Origin: Novosphingobium sediminis
GTDB taxonomy: Bacteria > Pseudomonadota > Alphaproteobacteria > Sphingomonadales > Sphingomonadaceae
Length of the DNA stretch: 64,000 nucleotides
Direction of reading: 5' to 3'
Assembly: GCF_007991615.1 (NCBI RefSeq)
Contig: NZ_BJYR01000023.1
Coordinates: forward strand, 1-64,000
Every line of letters begins with the position of its first letter. Positions within the stretch are counted from its first letter, which is position 1. This document shows, piece after piece, positions 16,253 through 25,457 of this stretch. The translations under genes were made by a program, and so were the position numbers. The notes beneath the pieces were generated by a model that did no database searches, had not been told where the DNA came from, and worked only from the letters and a program-made list of their open reading frames with translations.

Positions 16253-17317
16253 TCAGTTCACCTCGGCGCGGTTCCTCGGCAGGCCGTCGGCAATCATGCC
16301 GAAGGCCTCGTCATTGGCAGCCACCCGCCCGCCATCCTGCAACAGGGTGTTGTTGGCGAGGGCCATTGACCGATATTCCTTGGGCGAAACCTTGTAGGCT
16401 GCGCGGAACATGCGGCTGAAATGCGCCGCGCTCTTGAACCCGGCGCGGAAGGCGATTTCCTGGATCGGGAAATCCTGCAGTTCCGGCTTGGCCAGCCATT
16501 CGCGCGCCAACGGCAGGCGCTGGCCCCACAGGAGATTGGAGAACGAGGTGTTGTTGGCCTTGAGCACGTAGCACAGGTAGCGCGGTGAAATGCCGCAGTT
16601 GATGGCGACGTCGTCGTACATCAGGTCCGGGTCGGTCACATGCTTGGTGATATAGGCCTCGATATCGGCCAGTCGCTTGTCGACCAGCTTTTCCTTGCGG
16701 TTGGCAAGCGGCGTGGTCAGTGCGCTGATGTTGCTGGCGAGGGCTTCAAGAAAGGCCGTGACCAGCGGTTCCGCCGCGCTCTTGGTGATGTGCTCGCCTT
16801 CACCCATGAGCAGATCGAGCAGCTTCCAGATGAATTTGTGGTCTTCGGAATCGATCGTGAAGGGCTGGTCGAACTCGACTGCGCCGGGGAGGTGGGAGAA
16901 AAACAGGCGCGCCGGGACGACGGCCTGCGTCGCTTCGAACACGCCTTCGGCATCAGGGGTGGCCTGCGCGAAGAACGGCTGGCCGGAATCAAGGATCGCG
17001 CATTCGCTGGTCGAAATCGAGCAGGAGTTTTGCGATCTCACGAGCTTGAGCGAACCGCGCCGGATGAACCAGATCACGCGGACGCCGACATTGTTGCTGC
17101 GGATATGCGACCAGGTGCGGCGGTAGGAAATGCCGATGTTCGAGCGCACGCGCAGCAGACCGATCGGATCGCCGAGTGCCTTGTCCACGCGAAGGTCGAG
17201 GACATCGGATGTATCGGTGCCAAGCTCGCCATCGTAAAACTCTTCGCGGACAAGACGGCTGTAGGTCTGCCGCATTTCCTGGGCATCACTTCCGCGGAAA
17301 TTGAATAGCGTTCGCAT
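16253..17317 (-). CDS. AraC family transcriptional regulator
   Basis: 354 aa from ATG 17317, preferred because GTGAGGAT lies 8 bases upstream; a GTG at 17359 would add 14 residues. The N-terminal ligand domain is of the AraC_binding_2 kind (RVIWFIRRGSLKLV; RLFFSHLPG). The C-terminal HTH carries DVAINCGISPRYLCYVLKAN and IQEIAFRAGFKSAAHFSRMF, then YKVSPKEYRS. Divergent from the SDR/SnoaL operon across 468 bp, so it probably controls that operon, the SnoaL gene behind it, or both. Confidence 0.9.
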   Translation of the reverse strand: MRTLFNFRGSDAQEMRQTYSRLVREEFYDGELGTDTSDVLDLRVDKALGDPIGLLRVRSNIGISYRRTWSHIRSNNVGVRVIWFIRRGSLKLVRSQNSCSISTSECAILDSGQPFFAQATPDAEGVFEATQAVVPARLFFSHLPGAVEFDQPFTIDSEDHKFIWKLLDLLMGEGEHITKSAAEPLVTAFLEALASNISALTTPLANRKEKLVDKRLADIEAYITKHVTDPDLMYDDVAINCGISPRYLCYVLKANNTSFSNLLWGQRLPLAREWLAKPELQDFPIQEIAFRAGFKSAAHFSRMFRAAYKVSPKEYRSMALANNTLLQDGGRVAANDEAFGMIADGLPRNRAEVN

Positions 17318-17785
17318 GCGCCGATCCTCACCCCTCTGGCCGCTGGTGCCTGTTGGCACTCTCTGGCATTTTCTGGCTCATCGTTGTCGCACCGTGGATG
17401 AACTCGGTCCGACCTTGATCTCCCGGAATTTGTCCGGGCGAGGCCGTCGCTCAAGAACTCATCGAAAGCGCGGATTCCGGCAATTCTGAGAATAGTTATC
17501 CAATGAGCAGAATGTGTATCATGAGTCGCGCGTTGTTGCCAAGGGCCGTTCGGCAGATCGCCTGAAGGCCTATTTCGGGTAATTCTGCACACTGAACATG
17601 GACTTGCGCATGGTTGCGCCCGTGTCTCGCGCCTGCGTGCAAACCCGCTTCGCTGTCCTGCCGGTTCGGGTGCGCGGAATGCAGGGACGGACAATCGCGG
17701 CTGCATGCAGGTGCATTTTCGCGCTGTTCTGCCGCTGCCATCTTCGTGTTGTGGCCAGAGGGCCTGATCGAGAAGGGCAAGCGCG
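17318..17785. other. 468-bp divergent intergenic region
   Basis: Lies between the AraC-type regulator and an SDR gene. I see no credible gene and no conserved dyad of the two kinds found elsewhere in the window. A promoter for each direction is expected, but none is clear enough to place. The ribosome-binding site GAAGGG stands just before the SDR start at 17786. Confidence 0.45.
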
Positions 17786-18580
17786 ATGGCTTCAACGTTG
17801 GCAGGTCGCACGGCATTTGTATCGGGCAGCTCGTCTGGCATTGGTGCAGCCATCGCGGCCGAACTGGCGCGGCAAGGTGCGGTCGTCGTGGTTCATGGCC
17901 GCGATGGAACGCGGGCCGAAGCCGTTGCGGCGGCCATCCGGGCGACAGGCGGTTCGGCCCATGTGGCAATCGGGGATCTGACGGATGATGCGGCGGCTGG
18001 CCGTGTTGCCGAGCAAGCCCTGGGCCATGTGGCCGCCATCGAAATTCTGGTCAACGTCGCTGGCGGCGCCGGCAACGAGGGCTGGTCAAACAGTTCGGCT
18101 CAAGTTTTCGAAGAGAGCTTCCAGACCAATCTGGCCTCCGCGGTGCGGCTGATCAATGCTTTCCTTCCCGAGATGCGGCGGCAGCGGTGGGGACGCATCG
18201 TCCAGATCGGCAGCATCGCAGCGCAGCGTCCGATGCCCGATCAGGTTCCGGCCTACTGCGCGGCAAAGGCGGGGCTCGCCGCGCTGACGAGCAGTCTGGC
18301 CATGACCGTGGCGGGAGAGGGCGTGACCGTGAACACTGTTTCGCCCGGTTACATCGTGACACCCCTGCTCAAGGATTACTTCATGGCCATGCCCGAGAAC
18401 GCCGGGCGCGATTGGGCCGAAATCGAGCCGGCGATTGCCGAGATGGTAGGGGTCAGGCTCGGGCGGTTGGGACGGCCGGAAGAAGTCGCCGCCATGGTCG
18501 GCTTTCTGGTCGGGCCGGGCGGTGATTGGATCACCGGATCGAACTTTCGCATCGATGGCGGAAACCTTTGCGCGGCATGA
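17786..18580 (+). CDS. SDR family oxidoreductase
   Basis: 264 aa: SGSSSGIG cofactor loop at about 14-21, NVAGG in place of NNAG, Ser in QIGSIAAQ, and Y-x3-K in PAYCAAKAG. The C-terminus ends DWITGSNFRIDGG. The NVAG variant and overall layout resemble 3-oxoacyl-ACP reductase-like and 7-alpha-hydroxysteroid-type SDRs, but substrate cannot be assigned. The SnoaL gene follows after 34 bp. Confidence 0.9.
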   Translation: MASTLAGRTAFVSGSSSGIGAAIAAELARQGAVVVVHGRDGTRAEAVAAAIRATGGSAHVAIGDLTDDAAAGRVAEQALGHVAAIEILVNVAGGAGNEGWSNSSAQVFEESFQTNLASAVRLINAFLPEMRRQRWGRIVQIGSIAAQRPMPDQVPAYCAAKAGLAALTSSLAMTVAGEGVTVNTVSPGYIVTPLLKDYFMAMPENAGRDWAEIEPAIAEMVGVRLGRLGRPEEVAAMVGFLVGPGGDWITGSNFRIDGGNLCAA

Positions 18581-18614
18581 CCGCGCGGCAAGCCGGGAGG
18601 GGCGGATTACCACG

Positions 18615-19127
18615 ATGACGACGGTGCAGGACCTGATCGAGTTTCACGAGATCACGCAGCTCAAGTATCGCTACTTGCGCGGGCTCGATACGCAGCAGTG
18701 GGACGTGCTTGAGGCCTGTTTCACCGAGGATGCCCACGCGTGGTATACCGGCGGCGCGTTCACGCACACCGGGCGGCGGCAGATCGTCGATTTCCTGCGG
18801 GAACTGATCCCGCCAGCCTTTGTCAGCAGCCATGTCGCGCTGCATCCCGAGATCAAACTGACTGGTCCGACGACCGCCGAGGGCATCTGGCGGCTGCAGG
18901 ACATCGTCTATTTCACCGAGGCGAACCCGGTGTTCGACTATGCCCGGATCGAAGGCGGCGAGGAAATGACCGGCGCGGGCTACTACTTCGAGACATACCG
19001 CAAGGAAGCGGGCGAATGGCTGATCGCCAGCATCGGCTACCAGCGCATCTTCGAAGTGATCGAGCGCCCGCCTGCGCGCGTGGCGACGGAGCTGACGGTC
19101 GGCCCGACGCGCGGAAAGCGCAGTTAG
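18615..19127 (+). CDS. SnoaL-like/NTF2 fold protein
   Basis: 170 aa from ATG 18615. It begins VQDLIEFHEITQLKYRYLRG, with LDTQQWDVLEACFTEDAHAW, the usual first helices and strand of SnoaL_4 proteins; His residues near the middle (SSHVALHPEI) line the expected cavity. Probably co-transcribed with the SDR 34 bp upstream. Its last bases overlap the stop of the convergent acyl-CoA ligase gene. A dehydratase/isomerase or hydratase role is plausible by family only. Confidence 0.83.
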   Translation: MTTVQDLIEFHEITQLKYRYLRGLDTQQWDVLEACFTEDAHAWYTGGAFTHTGRRQIVDFLRELIPPAFVSSHVALHPEIKLTGPTTAEGIWRLQDIVYFTEANPVFDYARIEGGEEMTGAGYYFETYRKEAGEWLIASIGYQRIFEVIERPPARVATELTVGPTRGKRS

Positions 19128-20788
19128 GCTGACTTCGATGCAGCGATGGCGGCGGCACGGGCGCGCAGGTCATCCTTGCGGACCTTGCCCGCTGCGGTCT
19201 TCGGCAGATCGGTCACGAACTCCACGTGCTCGGGCATCTTCTGCCGCGCGAGCAGGGCTGCCGCCATCACCGTATCGATATCCTCGCGGGTCAGCAGCGC
19301 GCCCGTCGCGGCGACAATGAAGGCGCAGATCGCTTCACCGGTGCGGGCGCTGGGCATGGCGACGACGGCGGCCTCGGCTATGAGCGGACTGGCCAGCAGC
19401 ACGTCCTCGATTTCCTTGGCGCTGATGTTCTCGCCCGCGCGGATGATGAGATCCTTGACCCGGCCGGTGCAGACGATGTGATCGCCCTCCACGATCCGCA
19501 CGAGGTCGCCCATCCTGAAATAGCCATCGGCATCGAACGCGGCGTCATTGTCGGCAGGATCGGCATAGCCCAGCGTCACGCCGGGTCCGCGCACCCAGAG
19601 TTCGCCTTCCTCATCCAGTCCTCGTTCGGCAAGTGACACCGGGTCCTTCAGCCTCACGTCCACGCCATAGAGCCGGCCATCGCTTTCGGCGCCCAGACGC
19701 AAGTCTGCGCGAGTTTCAGGGCCGCGTGTGATCGTGGTCGTCTCGGTCGCGCCGAAGGTGCGCCATGGGATGCAATTGGGCAGCACTTCCGCTGCGCGCT
19801 GGATCAAGGCGGGCGGGACTGCAGCCCCGCCGCAGATGTAGTTGCGTAGATCGGGCAGCGTTTCCCCGCGCGCCTCGATTTCATCGACGATATCGCGCAG
19901 GAAGGGGGTCGCGCCCAGCATCACGGTGCAGCGGTGATGGCGCAGCAACTCAAACCCCGCGCCTGCCTTCCAGGTATCCAGCGAAACCACCGGCGCACCT
20001 GTTACCCATGGCATGTTGAGCGCCCAGAGATAGCCGCTGACATGGGTGATCGGCGAGGGGCAGAAGATCGTGTCGTCAGCGGTGACCGCCATCGCGGCAG
20101 CCATGCGCACGCTATCGGCATGGAGCGTATTGTGGCTGTGGAGCACCGCCTTGGGCCGCCCGGTCGTGCCCGAGGTGAACATGAGCAGTTTGACCGCATC
20201 GGGATCAACTTCGCGCACGACAGCCAGCGGCGGCGCGGTGAGGAGATCGTCGAAAGTCGCAAACCGGCCTTTCTCTGCACGCACCACAACGACTGTCGGC
20301 GCCATGTCGAGCGAGGGCAGCACCCGGTCCAGCATCGCTGCATGATCGAAGCCGCGGAACTCGCCCGGAATGAAGACCACCTTTGCCCGCGAAGTCTGGA
20401 GCATCAGGCGGACTTCTGTATCGCGGTTGATCGGGACGATGGGATTGACCACCAGCCCGGTCATTGCGGCAGCAAGGTTGATGACGGCTGCTTCCCACCA
20501 GTTGGGCAGCTGGAAGGCGATCGTATCGCCCGGCGCAAGTCCGGCCGTAATGAAGGCGCCGGCCAACCTGCTCGCCAATGCATGGACCTCGCCGACGGTA
20601 ATCGCGTGGTCGCCGTCGATCATGTGCAGGCGCTCTGGGCTGCGTGCGGCAAGATCGGCTGCCATGTCCGCAATGGTCCGATCCGGCCAGACACCTGCCG
20701 CGCGTGCCCGCGTCGCCCGGTCTTCGTCCCAGCGGACCTTCCACCCGCCGGGCATGGCGCGATAGGTGATGCGCGCGGGCCCGGTCAA
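19124..20788 (-). CDS. AMP-dependent acyl-CoA synthetase/ligase
   Basis: 554 aa from a TTG at 20788 that overlaps the TGA of the upstream SDR gene and has GGGAGG 8 bases before it; an ATG at 20755 is the alternative but lacks a ribosome-binding site. Adenylate-forming motifs are complete: P-loop FTSGTTGRPKAVLH, FGATETT, GYFRMGDLVRI, the hinge TGRVKDLIIRAGENIS and the catalytic Lys in KTAAGKVRK. The order and sequence resemble cyclohexanecarboxylate- or medium-chain fatty-acid-CoA ligases. It would activate the carboxylic acid substrate for the ACAD steps. Confidence 0.9.
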   Translation of the reverse strand: MTGPARITYRAMPGGWKVRWDEDRATRARAAGVWPDRTIADMAADLAARSPERLHMIDGDHAITVGEVHALASRLAGAFITAGLAPGDTIAFQLPNWWEAAVINLAAAMTGLVVNPIVPINRDTEVRLMLQTSRAKVVFIPGEFRGFDHAAMLDRVLPSLDMAPTVVVVRAEKGRFATFDDLLTAPPLAVVREVDPDAVKLLMFTSGTTGRPKAVLHSHNTLHADSVRMAAAMAVTADDTIFCPSPITHVSGYLWALNMPWVTGAPVVSLDTWKAGAGFELLRHHRCTVMLGATPFLRDIVDEIEARGETLPDLRNYICGGAAVPPALIQRAAEVLPNCIPWRTFGATETTTITRGPETRADLRLGAESDGRLYGVDVRLKDPVSLAERGLDEEGELWVRGPGVTLGYADPADNDAAFDADGYFRMGDLVRIVEGDHIVCTGRVKDLIIRAGENISAKEIEDVLLASPLIAEAAVVAMPSARTGEAICAFIVAATGALLTREDIDTVMAAALLARQKMPEHVEFVTDLPKTAAGKVRKDDLRARAAAIAASKSA

Positions 20789-21540
20789 AGCTCCATGCCT
20801 CCCGAAACGAACAGGGTGTTGCCCGTTATGTAACCGGCCCGTGCCGAGCTGAGATAGGCGACCGCGTCGGCGATTTCTTCGCAAGTGCCCATGCGCCGCA
20901 GCGGCACGGCCTTGACCAGCGTGGCGGCCATCTCTGGCCCGACGGCGTCCATGATGTCCTGCCCGATGCCGCCTGCGATATAGCCCGGCGCCACGCAATT
21001 GGCGCGAACGCCATTGCGCCCTTCCTCCAGCGCGATGGCGCGCATGAGCGCGGTGATTGCGGCCTTGGGGGCGAGCGAGAGGATGTCGCGGGCAATGGCG
21101 CGCTCCACTCCGGCAGCGGTGACCGCCACAATCGACCCGCGCCGCGCGCGCAAGTGCGGCAGCGCGGCGTGCACGGCGTGGAAGCAGCCCTTGAGATCGG
21201 CATCGATGACCCGGCTCCAGTCAGCGGGCGGGACCTTGGCGACAAAAGCGAGCTCGAACGCCGGTCCGGACGCGTAAACCAGCGTATCGAGCCCACCGAA
21301 CCGGCTGACCACCTCGCCCACAAATGCGCCGACCGCTGCGGCATCGTCTAGCGCTACCTGTGCGCCGTGGCTGCGGCGGCCGTGGGCAACGATGGTCTTC
21401 TCCAGCGCGGCGGCCTTGTCTGCATTGCGGTGCCAGGTGAACGCCACGTCCGCACCTTCGGACGCGAGGCGCGCCGCAATCGCTGCACCCAGCGCACCGG
21501 TTCCGCCGATGACGAGGGCAACCTGCCCGCTGCGATCCAT
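20785..21540 (-). CDS. SDR family oxidoreductase
   Basis: 251 aa from ATG 21540 with GGGAGAAGG upstream. It carries IGGTGALG instead of the usual TGxxxGxG, VYASGP instead of NNAG, and a weak active site: where the Y-x3-K motif is expected it has LSLAPKAAIT, so the catalytic Tyr appears replaced. This resembles enoyl-ACP reductase-like (FabI/FabL-like) or inactive SDRs. Translationally coupled to the acyl-CoA ligase. The unusual active site is visible in the sequence; its consequence is inferred. Confidence 0.82.
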   Translation of the reverse strand: MDRSGQVALVIGGTGALGAAIAARLASEGADVAFTWHRNADKAAALEKTIVAHGRRSHGAQVALDDAAAVGAFVGEVVSRFGGLDTLVYASGPAFELAFVAKVPPADWSRVIDADLKGCFHAVHAALPHLRARRGSIVAVTAAGVERAIARDILSLAPKAAITALMRAIALEEGRNGVRANCVAPGYIAGGIGQDIMDAVGPEMAATLVKAVPLRRMGTCEEIADAVAYLSSARAGYITGNTLFVSGGMEL

Positions 21541-21707
21541 CTGCCTTCTCCCACGTTGGTCCGAAGCCTTGCGTCTCATGCACCTGCGGCGGCTGCAAAG
21601 CGCGAAGCGGCGGGATGCAGCGCCAAGCAATGCAGGGCGCAGGATGGGGCAACACCTTGCACAGCGGTGAAGGCTAGGATGGCGGCTGACGGGGAGGTGA
21701 CAGCAGG

Positions 21708-23438
21708 ATGGCACATACGGAGCTGGCGGCGGTGGCGGGGCGGGGCCTTGTGGCTGAGGAGCCTCTGGTCACCGGGTCTGCCGATGATCTGTTGTGGGAC
21801 ACCACTGCAGATGTTGTCGTGGTCGGCTTTGGCGGTGCCGGCGCGGCTGCGGCGTTGGAAGCCTGCGAACGGGGCGCGAGCGTGCTCATCGTCGAACGCT
21901 TCGAGGGCGGCGGCTCAACTGCCAATTCGGGCGGTGTCTACTATGCCGGTGGCGGCACGCGCTTTCAGCAGGACGCGGGCGTGGCCGACAGCCCGGAAGA
22001 AATGTTCCGCTACCTGGAGCAGGAGTGCAAGGGTGCGGTGAGCGAGGCAACCTTGCGGCGCTTTTGCGAGGAAAGCGTGGCCAACATCGAGTGGCTGGCC
22101 GGGCACGGGCTGGGCTTTGAAGGATCGCTCTACAGCGGGAAGACCAACTATCCGCCCGAGGACAAGTATCTCTATTACGCGGGGAACGAGAAAGTACCGG
22201 CCTTTGCGGCCAGGGCGGCGCCTGCCGCGCGGGGGCACCGGACCAAGGGGGCCGGCTGGACGGGCTATGCCTATTTCGATGGCCTCAGGCAGGCCACCGA
22301 GCGCCTCGGCATTCCGGTCAGGACGCATAGCCGGGTGCAGCGACTTGTCCTCGATAGCACAGGTGCAGTGATCGGTGTCGAGCTCATCGAGATTGTCGAT
22401 CCGGCTGACCGCCGCAAGCATCAGGCGCTCTATGCCAAAGTCGATCCGATGCGCCCGTTCAACACGGCGCGCGCGGAGAAGGCGATTGCCGAGGCGCTGG
22501 CATTCGAACTGCTGGTCGGGCGGCGGCAGCGCATCCGCGCACGCAGCGGTGTGATCCTGTCGACCGGTGGCTTTGGCTACAACGTTGGCATGGTGCGGGC
22601 GCACATGCCGTGCCTTGCGGATCGCAACAACGCACTGATGCGGCTCGGCTCGATGGGATGCAGCGGCGGGGGGATTCAGCTGGGTGTTTCGGCGGGCGGC
22701 GCGGTCGGCAAGATGGATCACGCGTTTCTGAGCCGGATGATCGCGCCGCCCGATGCGCTGGTGCAGGGGATCATCGTCAATCGCCGCGGCGAGCGCTTCG
22801 TCAACGAGGATGCGTATAACGCGCTGCTGGGCGGGGCGATCATGGACCAGCCCGATGGCGATGCCTGGATCATCATCGACCGCGATCTGCACCGCAAGCT
22901 GCTGCGCCAGTGCATCCCGACCGGCGATGGCACCTTCAAGCCCTACCTCGCGCCAGCGCTGCTGAACCTCTTTCTTGGCGGCACGCGCAAGGGGCGCACG
23001 CTGGCAGAACTGGCAGGCAGGATCGGTGTTCCGGCAGATCGGCTGGAAGCCAGTGTTGCGCAGCTGAATGCAGCCATTGCCGCGGGGCAGGGCGATCCGA
23101 TGGGCAAGAACCCCGACTACGTGCGCCCGCTCGGCAGGGGGCCCTACCGGGCGCTCAATACCTCGGTCGGCAATCCCTATTCGTTCTGCATCTTCTTCAC
23201 GCTCGGCGGCCTTGCGGTCGACGAATTGCGAGGCGTGGTCCTGCGGCCTGACGGATCCCCGATCGACGGGCTATATGCAGCCGGACGCGCGGCCATGGGC
23301 CTGCCCTCAAATGGCTACATCAGCGGGCTCTCGCTGGCGGACGGGGTATTCTCGGGCCGGAGGGCAGGGCGCGATGCGGCGATGGGGCGAGGCAATGCGC
23401 GATCCGCAGCCGACGCGGGATCAGACGGAGCGCGTTGA
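21708..23438 (+). CDS. FAD-dependent oxidoreductase, 3-ketosteroid delta1-dehydrogenase/fumarate reductase-like
   Basis: 576 aa. FAD-binding Rossmann motif VVVVGFGGAGAAAALEA at about 36-52, ERFEGGGSTANSGGVYYAGG following, and a C-terminal FAD loop GLYAAGRAAMGLPSNGYISG with GLSLADG. This is the KstD/flavocytochrome c succinate-dehydrogenase-like family that removes or adds hydrogens alpha-beta to a carbonyl. The ATG is preceded by a near-perfect GGAGGTGA. The 3' end overlaps the convergent IclR gene by 18 bp. A steroid-like substrate is only one possibility. Confidence 0.85.
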   Translation: MAHTELAAVAGRGLVAEEPLVTGSADDLLWDTTADVVVVGFGGAGAAAALEACERGASVLIVERFEGGGSTANSGGVYYAGGGTRFQQDAGVADSPEEMFRYLEQECKGAVSEATLRRFCEESVANIEWLAGHGLGFEGSLYSGKTNYPPEDKYLYYAGNEKVPAFAARAAPAARGHRTKGAGWTGYAYFDGLRQATERLGIPVRTHSRVQRLVLDSTGAVIGVELIEIVDPADRRKHQALYAKVDPMRPFNTARAEKAIAEALAFELLVGRRQRIRARSGVILSTGGFGYNVGMVRAHMPCLADRNNALMRLGSMGCSGGGIQLGVSAGGAVGKMDHAFLSRMIAPPDALVQGIIVNRRGERFVNEDAYNALLGGAIMDQPDGDAWIIIDRDLHRKLLRQCIPTGDGTFKPYLAPALLNLFLGGTRKGRTLAELAGRIGVPADRLEASVAQLNAAIAAGQGDPMGKNPDYVRPLGRGPYRALNTSVGNPYSFCIFFTLGGLAVDELRGVVLRPDGSPIDGLYAAGRAAMGLPSNGYISGLSLADGVFSGRRAGRDAAMGRGNARSAADAGSDGAR

Positions 23439-24296
23439 CTGCCGCAAGGGCGGCTGCTGGATGACGCCCGACCCGTCGATCGGGCGGGAAGCCCAGCGAG
23501 CGATCTGCTGGAGTTCCTTGACGATGAGCGGGACCTTGTCGTCATCGTGCTGGCCGGTGAACATCGTGGAGACGAGACAGTACTTGAGATCGCCATCCTC
23601 ACGCTGCAGCGGCACGGCGATGGTCGTCGCGCCGCGCACGAACTGCCCGCGATCGATGCTCCAGCCCTGCCGCTTTGCTTCCTCCACCTGCTCGCAGTAT
23701 TCGTCGAAGCTCGGCGCACTTTCCCATCTGAGCCCCGCAAACCGGCGGGCGAGTTCTTCCCGGTCAAGGTCCATCGCGGCGGCCATGCACCGGCCGACAG
23801 AGCCGATCAGCTTGGGCAAGCGCTGCCCCACGGTCATCTGAATGCGCATCATGCGGGCGCCCGCAACATAGCCGACCAGCAGGATGCGGTCAGAATGCGC
23901 CCGCCACAAACCTGCGGTCATCCCCCAGGTTTCGGCGAGGACCTCAAGCCGTGTCCGCACGATCTCATAGGCGGCATCCGGATCAAGCGCATTGCGCGCG
24001 ATCGACACCAGCCCTGCGCCGAGTGTGTAGAGCTTGGTGTTGGGATCGAAATCGACGATGTTTTCGCTGACCAGCGTCTTGAGGATATTGAAGCAGGAGC
24101 TTGGTGTCAGGGATAGGGAGCGCGCGATGGCGTTGACGCCGAGCGGCGCGGGTGTGGATGCAAGCTGCCGCAGAATGGCGACCGTGGACGCGACCGTGCC
24201 GATACGCGGTTCCTGCCGTCCATTCTCGTTATCACCTTGTGGCACAGCTCGCCCCGCTGGACTTCCCGATCCGAAGTCTTCGTCGGATCGAGGCAA
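23421..24296 (-). CDS. IclR family transcriptional regulator
   Basis: About 291 aa from a TTG at 24296 (a GTG at 24245 is an alternative). The winged helix begins GTVASTVAILRQLASTP with GVNAIARSLSLTPSSCFNIL, followed by the IclR effector domain (GSVGRCMAAA; WSIDRGQFVRGATTIAVPL). Such regulators sense aromatic or small organic acids and often act on a divergent operon. Here the divergent operon is the phosphotransferase/ACAD cluster starting at 24413, which is therefore the likely target. Confidence 0.9.
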   Translation of the reverse strand: MPRSDEDFGSGSPAGRAVPQGDNENGRQEPRIGTVASTVAILRQLASTPAPLGVNAIARSLSLTPSSCFNILKTLVSENIVDFDPNTKLYTLGAGLVSIARNALDPDAAYEIVRTRLEVLAETWGMTAGLWRAHSDRILLVGYVAGARMMRIQMTVGQRLPKLIGSVGRCMAAAMDLDREELARRFAGLRWESAPSFDEYCEQVEEAKRQGWSIDRGQFVRGATTIAVPLQREDGDLKYCLVSTMFTGQHDDDKVPLIVKELQQIARWASRPIDGSGVIQQPPLRQSTRSV

Positions 24297-24412
24297 AACA
24301 TATCAGCGTGTCCCATCGCTGCAACTCGGCAAAACGCCAAGCCAAGCCTCATGTCCTCCAGAGGCAAGTCTTGTGCGTTGCGCGCCGCCATGGCTTTTGG
24401 GATCACGCCGAG

Positions 24413-25444
24413 ATGGACGAGGCAAGCAGATCCCGGCTCGAGGTGTGGCTGAATGCCGGCGGGATCGCCACGGGTGCGATCACGTCGGTGGAGCAGCTGA
24501 GCGGAGGCACCCAGAATATCCTGCTGCGGATTGCCATCGGCGGCGAGGAGCTGGTCCTGCGCCGCCCGGCCATCCATGCGCGGCCCGAGGCTGAACAGAC
24601 AATTCTGCGCGAAGCCCGCGTGCTTGCCTGTCTCGCCGGCACGGCGGTTCCCCATCCCCGTTTCCGTGGGCACTCGGCCGACAAGGACCTGATTGGCGCT
24701 CCGTTCCTGCTGACCGATGCAGTTGCTGGCTTCAATGCGGCGCTTGGTCTGAGTGAGGCAGCGCTCGCCAGTTCTGCCGTGCGCCGGCGGATGGGGTTGG
24801 CGATGGTCGAGGGCATTGCGGCGATAGCTGCCGTCGATCCGCTTGAGGTGGGGCTGGCCGATTTCGGCAAGCTGGATACTTTCATCGAGCGGCAGGTTCC
24901 GCGCTGGCGCAAGCAGCTTGAAAGCTATGCGCAGTTTCCCGATTGGCGAGGCCCGAGCGGGCTTGATGGGGTAGATGTGCTCGGCTCGTGGCTTGCGGCG
25001 CACCAGCCTCTGCGGTGGCAGCGCGGGCTGATGCACGGCGATTTCCACATCGGCAACGTGCTGTTCTCGCCCGAGGGGGACCTCGCCGCGATCCTCGATT
25101 GGGAACTTTCGACGCTGGGTGATCCCTTGCTCGATCTGGGCCGATTGCTGGCCGCGTGGCCGGACCCTGATGGATCAGGGCCGCTCAGCCTGAAGGTCGA
25201 ACCTTGGGACGCGTTTCCGGTGCGGGACGAACTGATCGCGCACTACGGCGCCTGCACGGGCCGCGCGATGGATGATCTCGTGTGGTTCGAAGTGCTGGCC
25301 TGCTACAAGCTGGCGATCATCCTTGAAGGCACCTACGCCCGCGCCAGTGCTGGTCTTGCCGCGCGCGATGTCGGAGAACGTCTGCACCAGGGGGCGGTGA
25401 GCCTGATCGGCCGGGCCCTGCGGACTCTGGACAACAACGAATGA
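24413..25444 (+). CDS. Phosphotransferase family protein (ACAD10/11 or LvaA kinase-like)
   Basis: 343 aa aminoglycoside-phosphotransferase fold. The catalytic loop MHGDFHIGNVLF, the Mg-binding ILDWELSTLGDPLLDLG and the N-terminal QLSGGTQNILLRI are all present. In mammalian ACAD10/11 and bacterial levulinate catabolism (LvaA), such kinases phosphorylate 4-hydroxyacyl-CoA so that a partner can eliminate phosphate. Here an ACAD gene follows after 13 bp, as a split version of the same arrangement. First gene of the plus-strand operon; start ATG 24413 has only a weak ribosome-binding site. Confidence 0.87.
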   Translation: MDEASRSRLEVWLNAGGIATGAITSVEQLSGGTQNILLRIAIGGEELVLRRPAIHARPEAEQTILREARVLACLAGTAVPHPRFRGHSADKDLIGAPFLLTDAVAGFNAALGLSEAALASSAVRRRMGLAMVEGIAAIAAVDPLEVGLADFGKLDTFIERQVPRWRKQLESYAQFPDWRGPSGLDGVDVLGSWLAAHQPLRWQRGLMHGDFHIGNVLFSPEGDLAAILDWELSTLGDPLLDLGRLLAAWPDPDGSGPLSLKVEPWDAFPVRDELIAHYGACTGRAMDDLVWFEVLACYKLAIILEGTYARASAGLAARDVGERLHQGAVSLIGRALRTLDNNE

Positions 25445-25457
25445 TGGGGGCCGCTCC

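Noticed and set aside
20756..20998. Upstream extension of the acyl-CoA ligase frame to 20998
   Set aside because: The extra 70 residues before TTG 20788 are Arg/Gly/His-rich and lie entirely within the SDR gene in another frame.
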